In this document: piece by piece, positions 8,406 to 16,116 of the stretch | Layout: the number at the start of each line of letters is the position of its first letter | Numbering within the stretch: the stretch's first letter is position 1 | Assembly (NCBI GenBank): GCA_041629655.1 | Contig: JBFKMV010000052.1 | Span: 1 to 26,621, forward strand | Length of the DNA stretch: 26,621 nucleotides | Reading direction: 5' to 3' | Origin: JBFKMV01 sp041629655 | GTDB taxonomy: Bacteria > Acidobacteriota > Polarisedimenticolia > Polarisedimenticolales > Polarisedimenticolaceae | Program-made: the position numbers and the translations under genes | The notes under the pieces: generated by a model | What the model was told of the DNA's origin: nothing | What the model saw: only the letters and a program-made list of their open reading frames with translations | The model's database searches: none

Positions 8406-9572
8406 ATGGGCGACGAGAAGATCCGTGTCGGCGTGCTGTTCGGCGGGCGCTCCGGTGAGCACGAGGTCTCGCTGGCCTCGGCCCGCTCGGTGATCGACGC
8501 GTTGCGCGCGAGCGGCCGCTACGACGTGCTGGAGATCGGCGTCACCCCCGAGGGTCGCTGGATCGCCGGTCCCGACGCGCACGCCACCCTTTCGGCGAAC
8601 GCGCGGTTCCTGTTGCCGGAGTCCGCCGGGGACGCACGCGATGCGTCGCGGTCCGGCGAACCGCGGCGCTCCGCGGCGCTGTTGCCGGGCGAGCGCAGCG
8701 CGCCGTTGGTCCCGCTGGACGACCCCGGCGCCGCGGAACGCATCGACGTGGTGTTTCCGGTGCTGCACGGGCCCCAGGGCGAGGACGGCACCGTGCAGGG
8801 ATTCCTCGAGCTGGCCGGAGTGCCCTACGTCGGCTGCGGTGTCGCGGCCTCCGCCGTCGGGATGGACAAGGTGCTGATGAAGGGCCTGTTCCAGGCCGCG
8901 GGACTGCCGCAGGTGGACTGGGTCGCCGTGCGGGCTCCGGACTGGCAGCGGGATCCCGCCGCCGCGTCGCGCGCCGCGACGGCGCTGGGCTTTCCCGTGT
9001 TCGTGAAGCCCGCCAACATGGGCTCGAGCGTCGGTATCACCAAGGCGCGCGACGCGCAGGGGCTCGCGCGCGGTCTCGCCGAGGCGTTTCGCTACGACAC
9101 CAAGGCCGTGGTCGAGCGTGGCATCGACGCGCGCGAGATCGAGTGCAGCGTGCTGGGCAACGACGAGCCGCGCGCCTCGGTCCCCGGGGAGATCTTGCCG
9201 AGCGAGGAGTTCTACGACTACCGGGCCAAGTACCTCTCCGGCGAGGCCTCGCGACTGGTCATTCCGGCGCCGCTCGACGAGGCCCAGACCCGCGAGGTGC
9301 GGGATCTCGCCGTGCGCGCGTTCCGCGCGATCGACGGCGCGGGGATGGCCCGGGCGGACTTCCTGCTCGAGCGGGGTACCGGCCGGCTGTTCGTCAACGA
9401 GCTGAACACGATCCCCGGCTTCACGCGGATCAGCATGTACGCCAAGCTGTGGGCGGCCTCCGGGTTGGCCTACCCGGATCTGCTCGACGAGCTGATCCGG
9501 CTGGCGCTCGAGCGGCAGCGGCAGCGCGAACGTCTCGAGACCCGCTACACCCCGCCGCCACCGTCCGACTGA
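8406..9572 (+). CDS. ddl: D-alanine--D-alanine ligase
   Basis: An ATP-grasp enzyme of 388 residues that joins two D-alanines for the peptidoglycan stem peptide, in the cytoplasm. The N-terminus carries GGRSGEHEVS, where E18 corresponds to E. coli DdlB Glu15. HGPQGEDGTVQGFLE and YVGCGVAASAVGMDK follow, then MGSSVGITK with S207/S208 (DdlB Ser150 region). FYDYRAKY has K275/Y276, matching DdlB Lys215/Tyr216; Tyr here favours D-Ala-D-Ala over D-Ala-D-lactate. ARADF (D318) and NELNTIPG (E332, N334) are the metal ligands. Length is near DdlA. A segment at about 75-100 (DASRSGEPRRSAALLPG) is a longer loop than in DdlB. The start lies 33 bases after the ABC-2 permease without a good Shine-Dalgarno sequence, so it may be co-transcribed. 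The 3' end overlaps the convergent methyltransferase-like gene by 28 bases. Confidence 0.96.
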   Translation: MGDEKIRVGVLFGGRSGEHEVSLASARSVIDALRASGRYDVLEIGVTPEGRWIAGPDAHATLSANARFLLPESAGDARDASRSGEPRRSAALLPGERSAPLVPLDDPGAAERIDVVFPVLHGPQGEDGTVQGFLELAGVPYVGCGVAASAVGMDKVLMKGLFQAAGLPQVDWVAVRAPDWQRDPAAASRAATALGFPVFVKPANMGSSVGITKARDAQGLARGLAEAFRYDTKAVVERGIDAREIECSVLGNDEPRASVPGEILPSEEFYDYRAKYLSGEASRLVIPAPLDEAQTREVRDLAVRAFRAIDGAGMARADFLLERGTGRLFVNELNTIPGFTRISMYAKLWAASGLAYPDLLDELIRLALERQRQRERLETRYTPPPPSD

Positions 9573-10156
9573 GCTCCGCCGCCTGCGCGGGCCGGCTGCA
9601 GGGTCCGCTTGCCGCGGTGGAGCGGGGCTCCGTCCCGCGTGGCGATCACGTCCACGAAGTCGCGGCCCGTGGCGCTGTCGCTGTCCTCGACGAACGAGCA
9701 GTAGAGTCCGACGTTCCCGAGCACCCGGCACACCTCGGGTCCGCTCCAGACCCGATCGGAGACCGCCGGCCCGCGACTGCGGCCGAGCATTCCGAACAGC
9801 CGGCGCGCCGCGGACACTCCGGCAGCCCGCTGGCCGCGATGCGGGATCGACCCCAGGAACAGGCGGCAGTCGGGGGTCGTCAGGGGAAGCAACCGCTCCA
9901 GCAGCACCTGCAAGCCGTACGGGGACAGCTTGTCGAACGTGTCGTACAGCACGACCTTGTTGAATCGCTGCGCTCCGGCAACGCCGAGCCCGGCGGGGTC
10001 GAGACCGGGCAGCGCTCGCAACTTCGCGCAGCGTGCGGCCAGCTCGCGCGAGATCCGGTCGTCCCCGGCACCGAGGTACAGCACGGTGTCGTCCGGGGCG
10101 AGCGCGAGCCCGGCCACGATCGCGTCCACGACCCGCTCGGCCGCGCCGCCGGTCAT
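9545..10156 (-). CDS. SAM-dependent methyltransferase-like protein
   Basis: A 203-residue product whose ATG overlaps the stop of the upstream TPR gene (ATGA, 10153-10156), so it is translated as the last gene of the leftward operon. VLYLGAGDDRISRELAARC near residues 24-42 resembles methyltransferase motif I (a beta strand into a Gly-rich loop), and FNKVVLYDTFDKLSP followed by LLERLLPL and CRLFLGSIP resembles the motif IV and post-IV strands of a class I Rossmann-fold methyltransferase. The C-terminus (GLYCSFVEDSDSATGRDFVD, then a basic and Gly-rich tail) looks like the final beta hairpin. The glycine motif is degenerate, so catalytic activity is unproven. The operon with a GT-B glycosyltransferase and a TPR/pseudo-GT protein suggests glycan modification. 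Its tail runs 28 bases into ddl on the opposite strand. Confidence 0.7.
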   Translation of the reverse strand: MTGGAAERVVDAIVAGLALAPDDTVLYLGAGDDRISRELAARCAKLRALPGLDPAGLGVAGAQRFNKVVLYDTFDKLSPYGLQVLLERLLPLTTPDCRLFLGSIPHRGQRAAGVSAARRLFGMLGRSRGPAVSDRVWSGPEVCRVLGNVGLYCSFVEDSDSATGRDFVDVIATRDGAPLHRGKRTLQPARAGGGAQSDGGGGV

Positions 10157-12255
10157 CGCGGCGCTTCTCCGGGCGAGCCCGCGCGGGCCCGCGCTCTCGA
10201 AGCCGCCTCGGTCTGTCCGATCTCGGTCAGCCACACGGCGGTGCGCTCGGCGAACCCGGGCACGGCCCGCTCGGCGCGCGCGATGTCGGTCAGCGCCCGG
10301 TCCAGCGCGCTGAGCGCCCCGCAGGTCATCCAGGTCCGGAACCAGCCCAGGAGCTCGCCGGCCAGCGCATCGCCCTTGCGGTCCGCAGGCAACGCGGGCA
10401 ACGGCTCCCCGCAGGCCAGCGCGGCGGCGACATCCGCGGCACCGGCAACGGCCGCGCCGGGCTCCCACACCTCGAGCGCCCGTCGCCCGTCGCCGCAGCG
10501 CAGATGGGCCTCGCCGAGACGCTGCCGGATCTGCCGGTCGTCGGGACAGCGGCGGTGTCCCTCCTCCATCCACTGAAGCGCCGCGGTGGCGAGCGAGGGG
10601 ACGCGGCCGAGCACGATTCCGCCGGCCAGCCAGACGCGCGGCTCGTCGCCGTGCTGTTGCACCAGCCGGTCCAGCTCGTGCAGCACCTCCTCCAGCTCGC
10701 CGTCGGAGAGCCGCAGCCCGAGCAGTCCGAGTCGTGCCTCCAGGTTGGCGGGATCGATCGTTTGCGTCGTTTCGAATGCCGCGCGGGCGCCGGGGAGGTC
10801 GTGCAGGTCGAGGCGGGCGGCGCCGAGCAGGTTCGGCAGGTCGGGCCCGTGAGCCTCCACCAGCGGCGCGGCGTGCGTCGGCGCCGGTTCCAGCGACAGG
10901 GCCTCGGCCAGCACGTCCGCGGCACGCCCGGGCTGCCGTCGGCCGAGCAACGCAAGACCCTCGAGGTAGAGCATGTTCCGGGTCGGCCGGAGGTGTCTCC
11001 GGTACTCGGCGAGCCGCGCCAGCAGCTCGTCGTTGCGGCCCAGGCAGGCCAGCGCGTACGCCTCGAGCGTGCACGGCTCCTCGAAGTCGAACGCGCTCCA
11101 CTCCCGTTCCGGCGAGTCGAGCGCCCGTCGCGCACGCCGGATCTCCTCCAACGCGTCGGCGTAGCGGCCCTCGCGCAGCGACAGCACGCCGAGCCGCAGC
11201 CGGGCCCGGCGGTTGCCGCCGTCGTCACGCAGGTCGCGCTCGAGGTGGAGCCGTTCCTCGGGGATCCCTGGCGGCTCGAGGGTCGGTTCCAGATCCAGCG
11301 TGAGCGGCGCGTCTCCCGCCTCGAGCCCCCAACGCGGCAGCAGCGCGGCCAGCGACTCGCCGAGGTCCGGGCACCAGCGCCCGCTGAACGCGAGCCCGGG
11401 TGCGTTGCGCAGCAGCCGCGGCTTGCGCACCCCGACGCCCGATCCGGCCGGCCGGATCTCGACGGTCTGCACCAGCGCGCGCGATCGCGCCAGGGTCGTC
11501 GCCCAGGTCCGGGCGCTCGCCTCGCGCAGCCGCTCTCCGGGCCCCAGCAGCAGCACCCAGTCGCCGCAGACGCTACGCAGTCCCTCGTTCCAGGCCGACC
11601 CGGGATCGTCGTCCCAGCTCCAGCGCCGGACCTCGACGCGGGAATCCGGCGGCGGCGAGACCGTGCCGCGCTCGCCGCAGGCGTCGAGGACCAGGATCCG
11701 CCCCGCCACGCCGCGTAGCGAGTCCAGCTGCGCGAGCGCGTCACCGCTCTCGGTCGCCACCACCACGGCCGACAGCACCGGTCCCGCGCGGTCGAGCAGC
11801 GCCCGAATCTCGTCCACGGGGAACTCCGCGCCCGGCCGCTGCGCGGCGCCGCCGCGGCGGAGCTGCTTGCGTTGCCGACGAGCCTGCTTGAGATTCTTGC
11901 GGGCGCGGACGAAACCCGGCGCCGCGCGGAGGGCCCGCTCGGCCAGCTCCACCGCCAGGTCGAACCGCTGCACGTCCATCGCGGCCACGGCCAGCAGATT
12001 CAGCGCGGCGGGATGGAACCAGCGCAGCTCGAGCGCCCGCAAGGCGCCGCGCGCCGCGTGCGCGCAACGGCCGTCCTCCAGCTCGAGCACGGCGAGCAGC
12101 ATCGGCAGCTCGTCGTCGGACGAGTCGTGCGCCATCGCGAGCTCCAGCGCCCGGCGCGCCGCATCGCGGTCCTTCCGCCCCAGCGCGGTCTCGGCCTCGG
12201 CCATGCAGGCCCGGCTGCGCTCGCGGTCCACGGGTCGTCGGGGGTTCTCCGGCAT
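10153..12255 (-). CDS. TPR protein with an apparently inactive GT2 domain
   Basis: 700 residues, starting 3 bases after the GT-B stop behind a good ribosome site (AAGGAAGGTG). Residues 1 to about 130 and about 345-690 are helical TPR-like repeats, for example HPAALNLLAVAAMDVQRFD and NLLGAARLDLHDLPGARAA. Between them, about 150-330 follows a GT2 glycosyltransferase domain step by step: LSAVVVATES, LVLDACGERGT, RRWSWDDDPGSAWNEGL, GDWVLLLGPGERL, RLLRNAPGLAFSGRW. The same positions in the divergent GT2 gene read VVVDTGSTDGT, ERRWEDDFSLARNAAL, GRFVLVLDADEWL and RLFRNRDAYRYEGRF. Here the metal-binding DAD is GPG (238-240), the STD aspartate is replaced, and the HE after RYEGRF is CP. I infer a pseudoglycosyltransferase acting as a scaffold or regulator. 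No signal peptide is visible, so it is probably cytoplasmic. Confidence 0.85.
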   Translation of the reverse strand: MPENPRRPVDRERSRACMAEAETALGRKDRDAARRALELAMAHDSSDDELPMLLAVLELEDGRCAHAARGALRALELRWFHPAALNLLAVAAMDVQRFDLAVELAERALRAAPGFVRARKNLKQARRQRKQLRRGGAAQRPGAEFPVDEIRALLDRAGPVLSAVVVATESGDALAQLDSLRGVAGRILVLDACGERGTVSPPPDSRVEVRRWSWDDDPGSAWNEGLRSVCGDWVLLLGPGERLREASARTWATTLARSRALVQTVEIRPAGSGVGVRKPRLLRNAPGLAFSGRWCPDLGESLAALLPRWGLEAGDAPLTLDLEPTLEPPGIPEERLHLERDLRDDGGNRRARLRLGVLSLREGRYADALEEIRRARRALDSPEREWSAFDFEEPCTLEAYALACLGRNDELLARLAEYRRHLRPTRNMLYLEGLALLGRRQPGRAADVLAEALSLEPAPTHAAPLVEAHGPDLPNLLGAARLDLHDLPGARAAFETTQTIDPANLEARLGLLGLRLSDGELEEVLHELDRLVQQHGDEPRVWLAGGIVLGRVPSLATAALQWMEEGHRRCPDDRQIRQRLGEAHLRCGDGRRALEVWEPGAAVAGAADVAAALACGEPLPALPADRKGDALAGELLGWFRTWMTCGALSALDRALTDIARAERAVPGFAERTAVWLTEIGQTEAASRARARAGSPGEAPR

Positions 12256-12258
12256 CGC

Positions 12259-13446
12259 TCACCTTCCTTCCAGGATCCGGTCCAGGACTTCGGCCCAGCG
12301 GTCCCGCAGCGTTTCGATGTTGCGCTGGGCCAGCACGTACTCGCGCTGCGCCGCCAGCTCGCGCTCGCGGGCCCGCGGGTCGCGCAGGTAGCGCTCGAGC
12401 GTCTCGCACCAGGCGGCAGGATCGTTGGCCACCGTCACCGTGACCTCGCCGCGGTACGGCTCGACGTCGCTGGCCACCGCCAGCGAGCCGCACATCGCGT
12501 ACTCGTAGGCCTTCAGCGCCGACTTGTGGCGGTTGAACTCGTCGTCGAGCAACGGGCAGAGCCCGATCTCGAGGTCGAGCTGCGGCAGGACGTCGAAGAA
12601 GCGGGTCATGTCCCCGAACGGCACGTGCCGCGGCTCGAGCGGCCGCAGCGCGGCGTGCAGCTCCAGGAACGAGTCGGCGGTGCGGCGTTGCGAAGCGGAG
12701 TAGCGGGCACGGTCGGCGCGGATGCGGCGCGCCTGCTCGTCCAGCTCCATCTCCACGAGGCCGTACAGCACCAGCGTGAACGGCACACGCCGTCGCAGCC
12801 GCGTCAACGCGGGCACGATCATGCGCAGGTCCTCGACGTGCGAGCTGGACCCGGCCCAGCCGACGCGCGGGCCGCCCGATCGCTGCGGACGCCGGCGCCA
12901 GCGCGCCGGGTCGACGGCGTTGGGGATCACGTGGATCGGCGCGCCGAGCCGCCGCAGCGACCGCTCCAGCGCCGGGGTGGTGACGATCAGCGCGTCGGCG
13001 GCGTCGGCCAGCAGCGCGAGGTCGTCCCGGACGTCGTTGACCCGCTCGAACGACGGGTTGGCGGAGCGGATCGCGGGCAGGTAATCGTCCACCGACCAGA
13101 CCACCGGCACGCCGCGACGCCGGGCCTCCGCGCACAGCGGCGCGACCAGCCGGACCCGCGAGCCGTCCGCGAGGCGTGGCGCCGCGATCGCCTGCGGGAA
13201 CATCAGCAGCTCCGCCCCGTCGAGCAGGCCGGATTCGGGCACCGGCCCGTCCGCACCCGGGACCAGCGTCAGCTCCCGGCCGAGCGTGCGCAGATCCCAG
13301 CCTCGCCGGCGGAGGTGCTCGAACGGCTGGAAGAACCGCGCATAGCCGACCCCCGTCCACGCGTCACCGATGACGGCGAGCGCCGACCGAGGCGCCGATC
13401 GCGGCACGGGGGCGGCCGAGCCCCTGTCGAACGAAGGCTGGCTCAT
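12259..13446 (-). CDS. GT-B fold glycosyltransferase (GT4-like)
   Basis: 395 residues from the ATG at 13446 (MSQPSFDRGS). The frame is open further upstream, but that part runs through the hairpin-rich spacer and into the divergent gene and has no protein-like composition. The N-terminal half has LAVIGDAWTGVGYARFF and VWSVDDYLPAIRSANPSF. The centre has DALIVTTPALERSLRRLG and IHVIPNAVDPARW, the usual GT4 hinge phrase. The C-terminal domain has RVGWAGSSSHVEDL and HKSALKAYEYAMCGSLAVAS, where the K/E pair matches the sugar-nucleotide-binding EX7E-like region. It should transfer a sugar from an activated donor to a glycan acceptor; donor and acceptor are unknown. It is the first gene of a three-gene operon with the TPR/pseudo-GT and methyltransferase-like genes, and divergent from two GT-A-type genes. 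Confidence 0.88.
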   Translation of the reverse strand: MSQPSFDRGSAAPVPRSAPRSALAVIGDAWTGVGYARFFQPFEHLRRRGWDLRTLGRELTLVPGADGPVPESGLLDGAELLMFPQAIAAPRLADGSRVRLVAPLCAEARRRGVPVVWSVDDYLPAIRSANPSFERVNDVRDDLALLADAADALIVTTPALERSLRRLGAPIHVIPNAVDPARWRRRPQRSGGPRVGWAGSSSHVEDLRMIVPALTRLRRRVPFTLVLYGLVEMELDEQARRIRADRARYSASQRRTADSFLELHAALRPLEPRHVPFGDMTRFFDVLPQLDLEIGLCPLLDDEFNRHKSALKAYEYAMCGSLAVASDVEPYRGEVTVTVANDPAAWCETLERYLRDPRARERELAAQREYVLAQRNIETLRDRWAEVLDRILEGR

Positions 13447-13636
13447 CGGCGGTCCGGGATCGCAATCCCGGTGCCACGGCGGAAAGCCCGCCGGCGCGGC
13501 GTTTCGGTCCGCTGCCCGCGTCGGAAACCCGACGGGTCGCGACCCGCCCGGACACGGGATCCCGACTCGATCCGGCCCGCGTCGCCTCGATTCCGGGCAA
13601 CCGGCGCCTGGCACGGCCGTTGCCATCACCCCGGGC
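13447..13636. promoter_or_regulatory. Divergent intergenic region with five small hairpins or palindromes
   Basis: The spacer between the GT-B gene (leftward) and the GT2-TPR gene (rightward) should hold both promoters, though I see no convincing -35/-10 pair. It contains a run of short dyads: 13454-13471 (7-bp stem, loop CGCA), 13477-13493 (6-bp stem, loop AAAGC), 13519-13534 (6-bp stem, loop AAAC), 13533-13546 (14-base palindrome CGGGTCGCGACCCG) and 13555-13564 (CGGGATCCCG). The second and third share CGG-AAA geometry with different stem bases. Some would lie in the 5' leader of one or both transcripts. Confidence 0.6.
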
Positions 13637-14995
13637 GTGTCCGAGCCCCTGCTAAGCCTGTGCATGATCGTGCGCGACGAGCGCGAGCTGCTGCCGCGCT
13701 GCCTCGCGTCCGCCGCGCCGTACGTGGACGAGGTCGTGGTGGTGGACACGGGCTCGACCGACGGGACTCCGGAGGTCGCGAAGCGCCACGGCGCGCAGGT
13801 GATCGAACGGCGCTGGGAGGACGACTTCTCGCTGGCGCGCAACGCGGCCCTGGACGCGGCCCGCGGCCGGTTCGTGCTGGTGCTGGACGCCGACGAGTGG
13901 CTCGACGGCGGCGCGGCTCCGATCGAGCTGCGCCGCGAGCTGGAGCGGGTCGAGGCCGAGGCCCTGACGGTCGAGATCGTCGATCGGCTGGATGGCGGTG
14001 CCGAGGGCCGCTACCCGCTGGTGCGGCTGTTCCGCAATCGCGACGCCTACCGTTACGAGGGGCGGTTCCACGAGCAGATCACGCCGTCCATCGCGCGTCA
14101 CGCTGGAGCCGCCGAGCTGCGGCCCGGCTCCTCCGGGCTCGTCGTCGGTCACGACGGCTACCTCGCGGCGCGGCGCCGGGAGCGCGACAAGGCCGGGCGC
14201 AACCTGGCCTTCCTGCGCCGACAGGTCGAGGCCCAGCCGGACGACCCGGCCGGGCGGTACTTCCTGGCCCGCGAGCGCGCGCCGCTGCGCGGCGGCCGGG
14301 CGGTTCCCGGAGACCACCTCGAGGAGGCGCTCGCGCACCTGGAATGGCTGGACCGCGCTCCGCGAGCGCTCGCCGCGGCGCTGGACGTGGACGCCGCCCG
14401 GATTCACGCGGCCGCGCTGCTGGCCCGCGGCCTGGCCCGGCAGGCGCTCGACGTGCTGGAACGGCGCGGGGATCGCGGCGTGGCTTGCGAGCTGCTGCGG
14501 GCCGATGCCGAGGCGATGCTCGCCGCCGACCCCGGCGGTCTCGAGGCTGCGTTATCGCGTGTCGAGGCTTGCTTCGACCGCGCCACGCGCGACCGCGGAC
14601 CCGCCGCCGAGCCGGCGCTGGCCGGGCCGGTCGCTCGCGCTCGCGCCGCCGAGCTGCTCGTGGCGCTGGGTCGATTCGACGCCGCGCGCGGGCGTGCCGA
14701 GGAGGCCGTCGGGTTCCCCGGCGGCGGCGCCGCGCCGTGGAACGCCATGGCCGCGGTCGCGCGCGCGTCGGGAAGCGTCGTGGAGGCCCTGCGCTGCCAC
14801 GCGCACGCGATCGAGGCCGACCGGCACGATCCGTGGGCGTGGCTGGGCGTCGGAACGCTGTTGCTCGAGCTCGATCAAGCGCGCGAGGCGCTCGAGCCGC
14901 TGCGCAACGCGGAACGGCTGGCGCCCGGCTGGCGCGAGGCCGGCGAGGCGCTCGCGAGAGCCGAGGCCGCTGAAGCCGAGGGAGCGGCGTCGTGA
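13637..14995 (+). CDS. GT2 family glycosyltransferase with C-terminal TPR-like repeats
   Basis: 452 residues from a GTG start immediately before SEPLLSLCMIVRDE. The upstream extension of this frame overlaps the divergent GT-B gene and looks non-coding, so I reject it. Residues 5 to about 210 are a GT-A domain: SLCMIVRDERELLPRCL, VVVDTGSTDGT, DFSLARNAALDAARG, the metal-binding D84-A-D86 in VLVLDADEWL, and RYEGRFHEQI (H145, E146). This is the GT2/TPR type found in cytoplasmic glycosyltransferases acting on polysaccharides or proteins. The remainder is alpha-helical and Ala-rich, with TPR-like units such as DPWAWLGVGTLLLELDQAREA near the end. It is coupled to the next glycosyltransferase by a GTGA overlap. 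The divergent 700-aa protein carries an apparently dead version of this GT domain. Confidence 0.88.
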   Translation: MSEPLLSLCMIVRDERELLPRCLASAAPYVDEVVVVDTGSTDGTPEVAKRHGAQVIERRWEDDFSLARNAALDAARGRFVLVLDADEWLDGGAAPIELRRELERVEAEALTVEIVDRLDGGAEGRYPLVRLFRNRDAYRYEGRFHEQITPSIARHAGAAELRPGSSGLVVGHDGYLAARRRERDKAGRNLAFLRRQVEAQPDDPAGRYFLARERAPLRGGRAVPGDHLEEALAHLEWLDRAPRALAAALDVDAARIHAAALLARGLARQALDVLERRGDRGVACELLRADAEAMLAADPGGLEAALSRVEACFDRATRDRGPAAEPALAGPVARARAAELLVALGRFDAARGRAEEAVGFPGGGAAPWNAMAAVARASGSVVEALRCHAHAIEADRHDPWAWLGVGTLLLELDQAREALEPLRNAERLAPGWREAGEALARAEAAEAEGAAS

Positions 14996-15750
14996 CCGCG
15001 ATCGTGATCGCCAGCAGCCGGAAGGGCAGCCCCGAACGGCCGCGCGAGGTGTGGGACGACCTGATCATGGCGGCCAACTCGGCCACGCTCTACGCCGCCG
15101 AGCACGAGCTCGTCGTGGCCTGGAAGGGGCCGTGCCCGCCCGCCGAGCTGCTGGTGAATCCGCGGTTGCGTCTCTTCGAGCAGCCGGACGGCTGCCGCTC
15201 GTTCGGCGAGGCCTTCGGCTGGGCCGTCGACCGCACCGACGCGGACGAGCTGATCCTGATGAACGACGACGCCGTGCTGACCCCCGACACGGTGCCGGTG
15301 CTGCTCGAGGACGTGGCCCTGGTGCGGGCCAACTTCCCCGAGGTCCCGCTGGGATTCATGGTCTGCCGGTCGAACTTCGCGCCGGGGCCGCAGAACGTCC
15401 GCGTTCCCAACGGCGGCGAGCTGCGCTCCAACGGGATGCGCTACGACACCGAGTGCCGCGTGCTGCCGGCCGCGCGGGTCTCTCCGATCGTGGGCTACAT
15501 CGCGCGCGAGGCGCTCGATGCGATCGGCGGCTTTCCGCCGATCAACTGGTTCAGCGACGACCTGATGTGCTGGGACCTGGCCCGGCGGGGCTACCGGAGC
15601 TTCGTCAGCCGGGCCTACGCCCACCACATCGGGCAGCGTGCCACGACCCAGGACGGGGTCACCGAGGAGGACCTCGGCAGGGCGGGCCGGGAGTGGGTGC
15701 GGCAGCACCGGCCGGATTTCTGGAAGGCGCTCCGCCAGGCAACGGGTTGA
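14992..15750 (+). CDS. GT-A type glycosyltransferase-like protein
   Basis: 252 residues from a GTG that overlaps the previous stop (GTGA); GAGGGAGCGG just upstream can serve as ribosome site. It starts TAIVIASSRKGS, a first Rossmann-like strand, then LVVAWKGPCPP and LRLFEQPDGCRSFGEAFGWA. The putative metal site is ELILMNDDAVLTPDT (N91-D92-D93), where GT2 enzymes have DXD. VGYIAREALDAIGGFPPINWF followed by DDLMCWDLARRGYRSFVS is the usual acceptor-side GT2 phrase (GGF, then E/D-D-D-L-C-R-G). HHIGQRATT may give the late His. It probably works on the same glycan as the preceding GT2-TPR enzyme. The lack of the normal PTYN N-terminal motif makes it a divergent member. Confidence 0.8.
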   Translation: MTAIVIASSRKGSPERPREVWDDLIMAANSATLYAAEHELVVAWKGPCPPAELLVNPRLRLFEQPDGCRSFGEAFGWAVDRTDADELILMNDDAVLTPDTVPVLLEDVALVRANFPEVPLGFMVCRSNFAPGPQNVRVPNGGELRSNGMRYDTECRVLPAARVSPIVGYIAREALDAIGGFPPINWFSDDLMCWDLARRGYRSFVSRAYAHHIGQRATTQDGVTEEDLGRAGREWVRQHRPDFWKALRQATG

Positions 15751-15890
15751 CCGGAACCAGCGCCCGGGGACGCGACTGTACTCAAGCTCCTGAAAACAAA
15801 AGAGATGGAGCGCGTCGCGCGCGGGCCGGCTCGCCGTTCGCCGATCGGGCCGAGCGCGGCATTATCGCCCCGTTTTCGGCCCAAATCTCT

Positions 15891-15958
15891 CCTTGACCCC
15901 CCCCTTGGATCAACGTACTAGATACGCTCGAACGAAGGACCGTACGGGTCAAGGGGGG
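15891..15958. repeat. Two-register inverted repeat around the candidate promoter
   Basis: CCTTGACCC (15891-15899) is inverted as GGGTCAAGG (15946-15954). Overlapping it, CCCCCCTTG (15899-15907) is inverted as CAAGGGGGG (15950-15958). Both are perfect 9-base arms and they compete for the same right arm. Confidence 0.6.
15893..15921 (+). promoter_or_regulatory. Candidate sigma70-like promoter
   Basis: TTGACC at 15893-15898, a 17-base spacer, then TACTAG at 15916-15921. The -35 is close to consensus but the -10 is weak (3 of 6). A transcript from here would have a leader of nearly 190 bases before the Cys-rich gene. The -35 sits inside the left arm of the inverted repeat at 15891-15958. Confidence 0.35.
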
Positions 15959-16105
15959 AAACATGGATCCGGCCGGGTCCCGGGGCACCGGGGGATCGGT
16001 CGGCGTGCCGCGTGACGGACGACGTTTCCGACGAGAGCGGAACCCTCGGATCACGTGCGCGGCCATGCGTACCACGGAAGATCAGCTCAGTATTCGGAGT
16101 GCAAA

Positions 16106-16112
16106 GGGGAGG
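16106..16112 (+). promoter_or_regulatory. Strong ribosome binding site deciding the start of the Cys-rich gene
   Basis: GGGGAGG sits four bases before ATG 16117, within a purine run AAAGGGGAGG. This, with the signal peptide that follows, selects 16117 over the in-frame upstream start near 16012. Confidence 0.7.
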
Positions 16113-16116
16113 TCTC

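Larger units (their letters stand above)
15751..16116 (+). promoter_or_regulatory. 366-base non-coding leader/promoter region of the Cys-rich gene
   Basis: No credible gene. It holds a weak dyad at 15847-15853/15876-15882 (GGGCCGA/TCGGCCC) without a T-run, the candidate promoter at 15893-15921, the inverted repeats at 15891-15958, and a GC-rich leader of nearly 190 bases before the Cys-rich gene. A short reading frame from ATG 15963 behind GGGGGG has no protein-like sequence and runs into the real gene in another frame. Confidence 0.5.

Noticed and set aside
13370..13636. N-terminal extension of the GT2-TPR gene to an ATG at 13370
   Set aside because: It would overlap the divergent GT-B gene by 77 bases and translate the hairpin cluster. 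The GT2 domain begins right after the GTG at 13637.
13447..13842. N-terminal extension of the GT-B gene to 13842
   Set aside because: It runs through the hairpin spacer and antisense to the GT2 domain; the composition is not protein-like. ATG 13446 fits the domain start.
15847..15882. GGGCCGA/TCGGCCC dyad after the second glycosyltransferase
   Set aside because: The 22-base loop and absence of a T-run make it a poor terminator.
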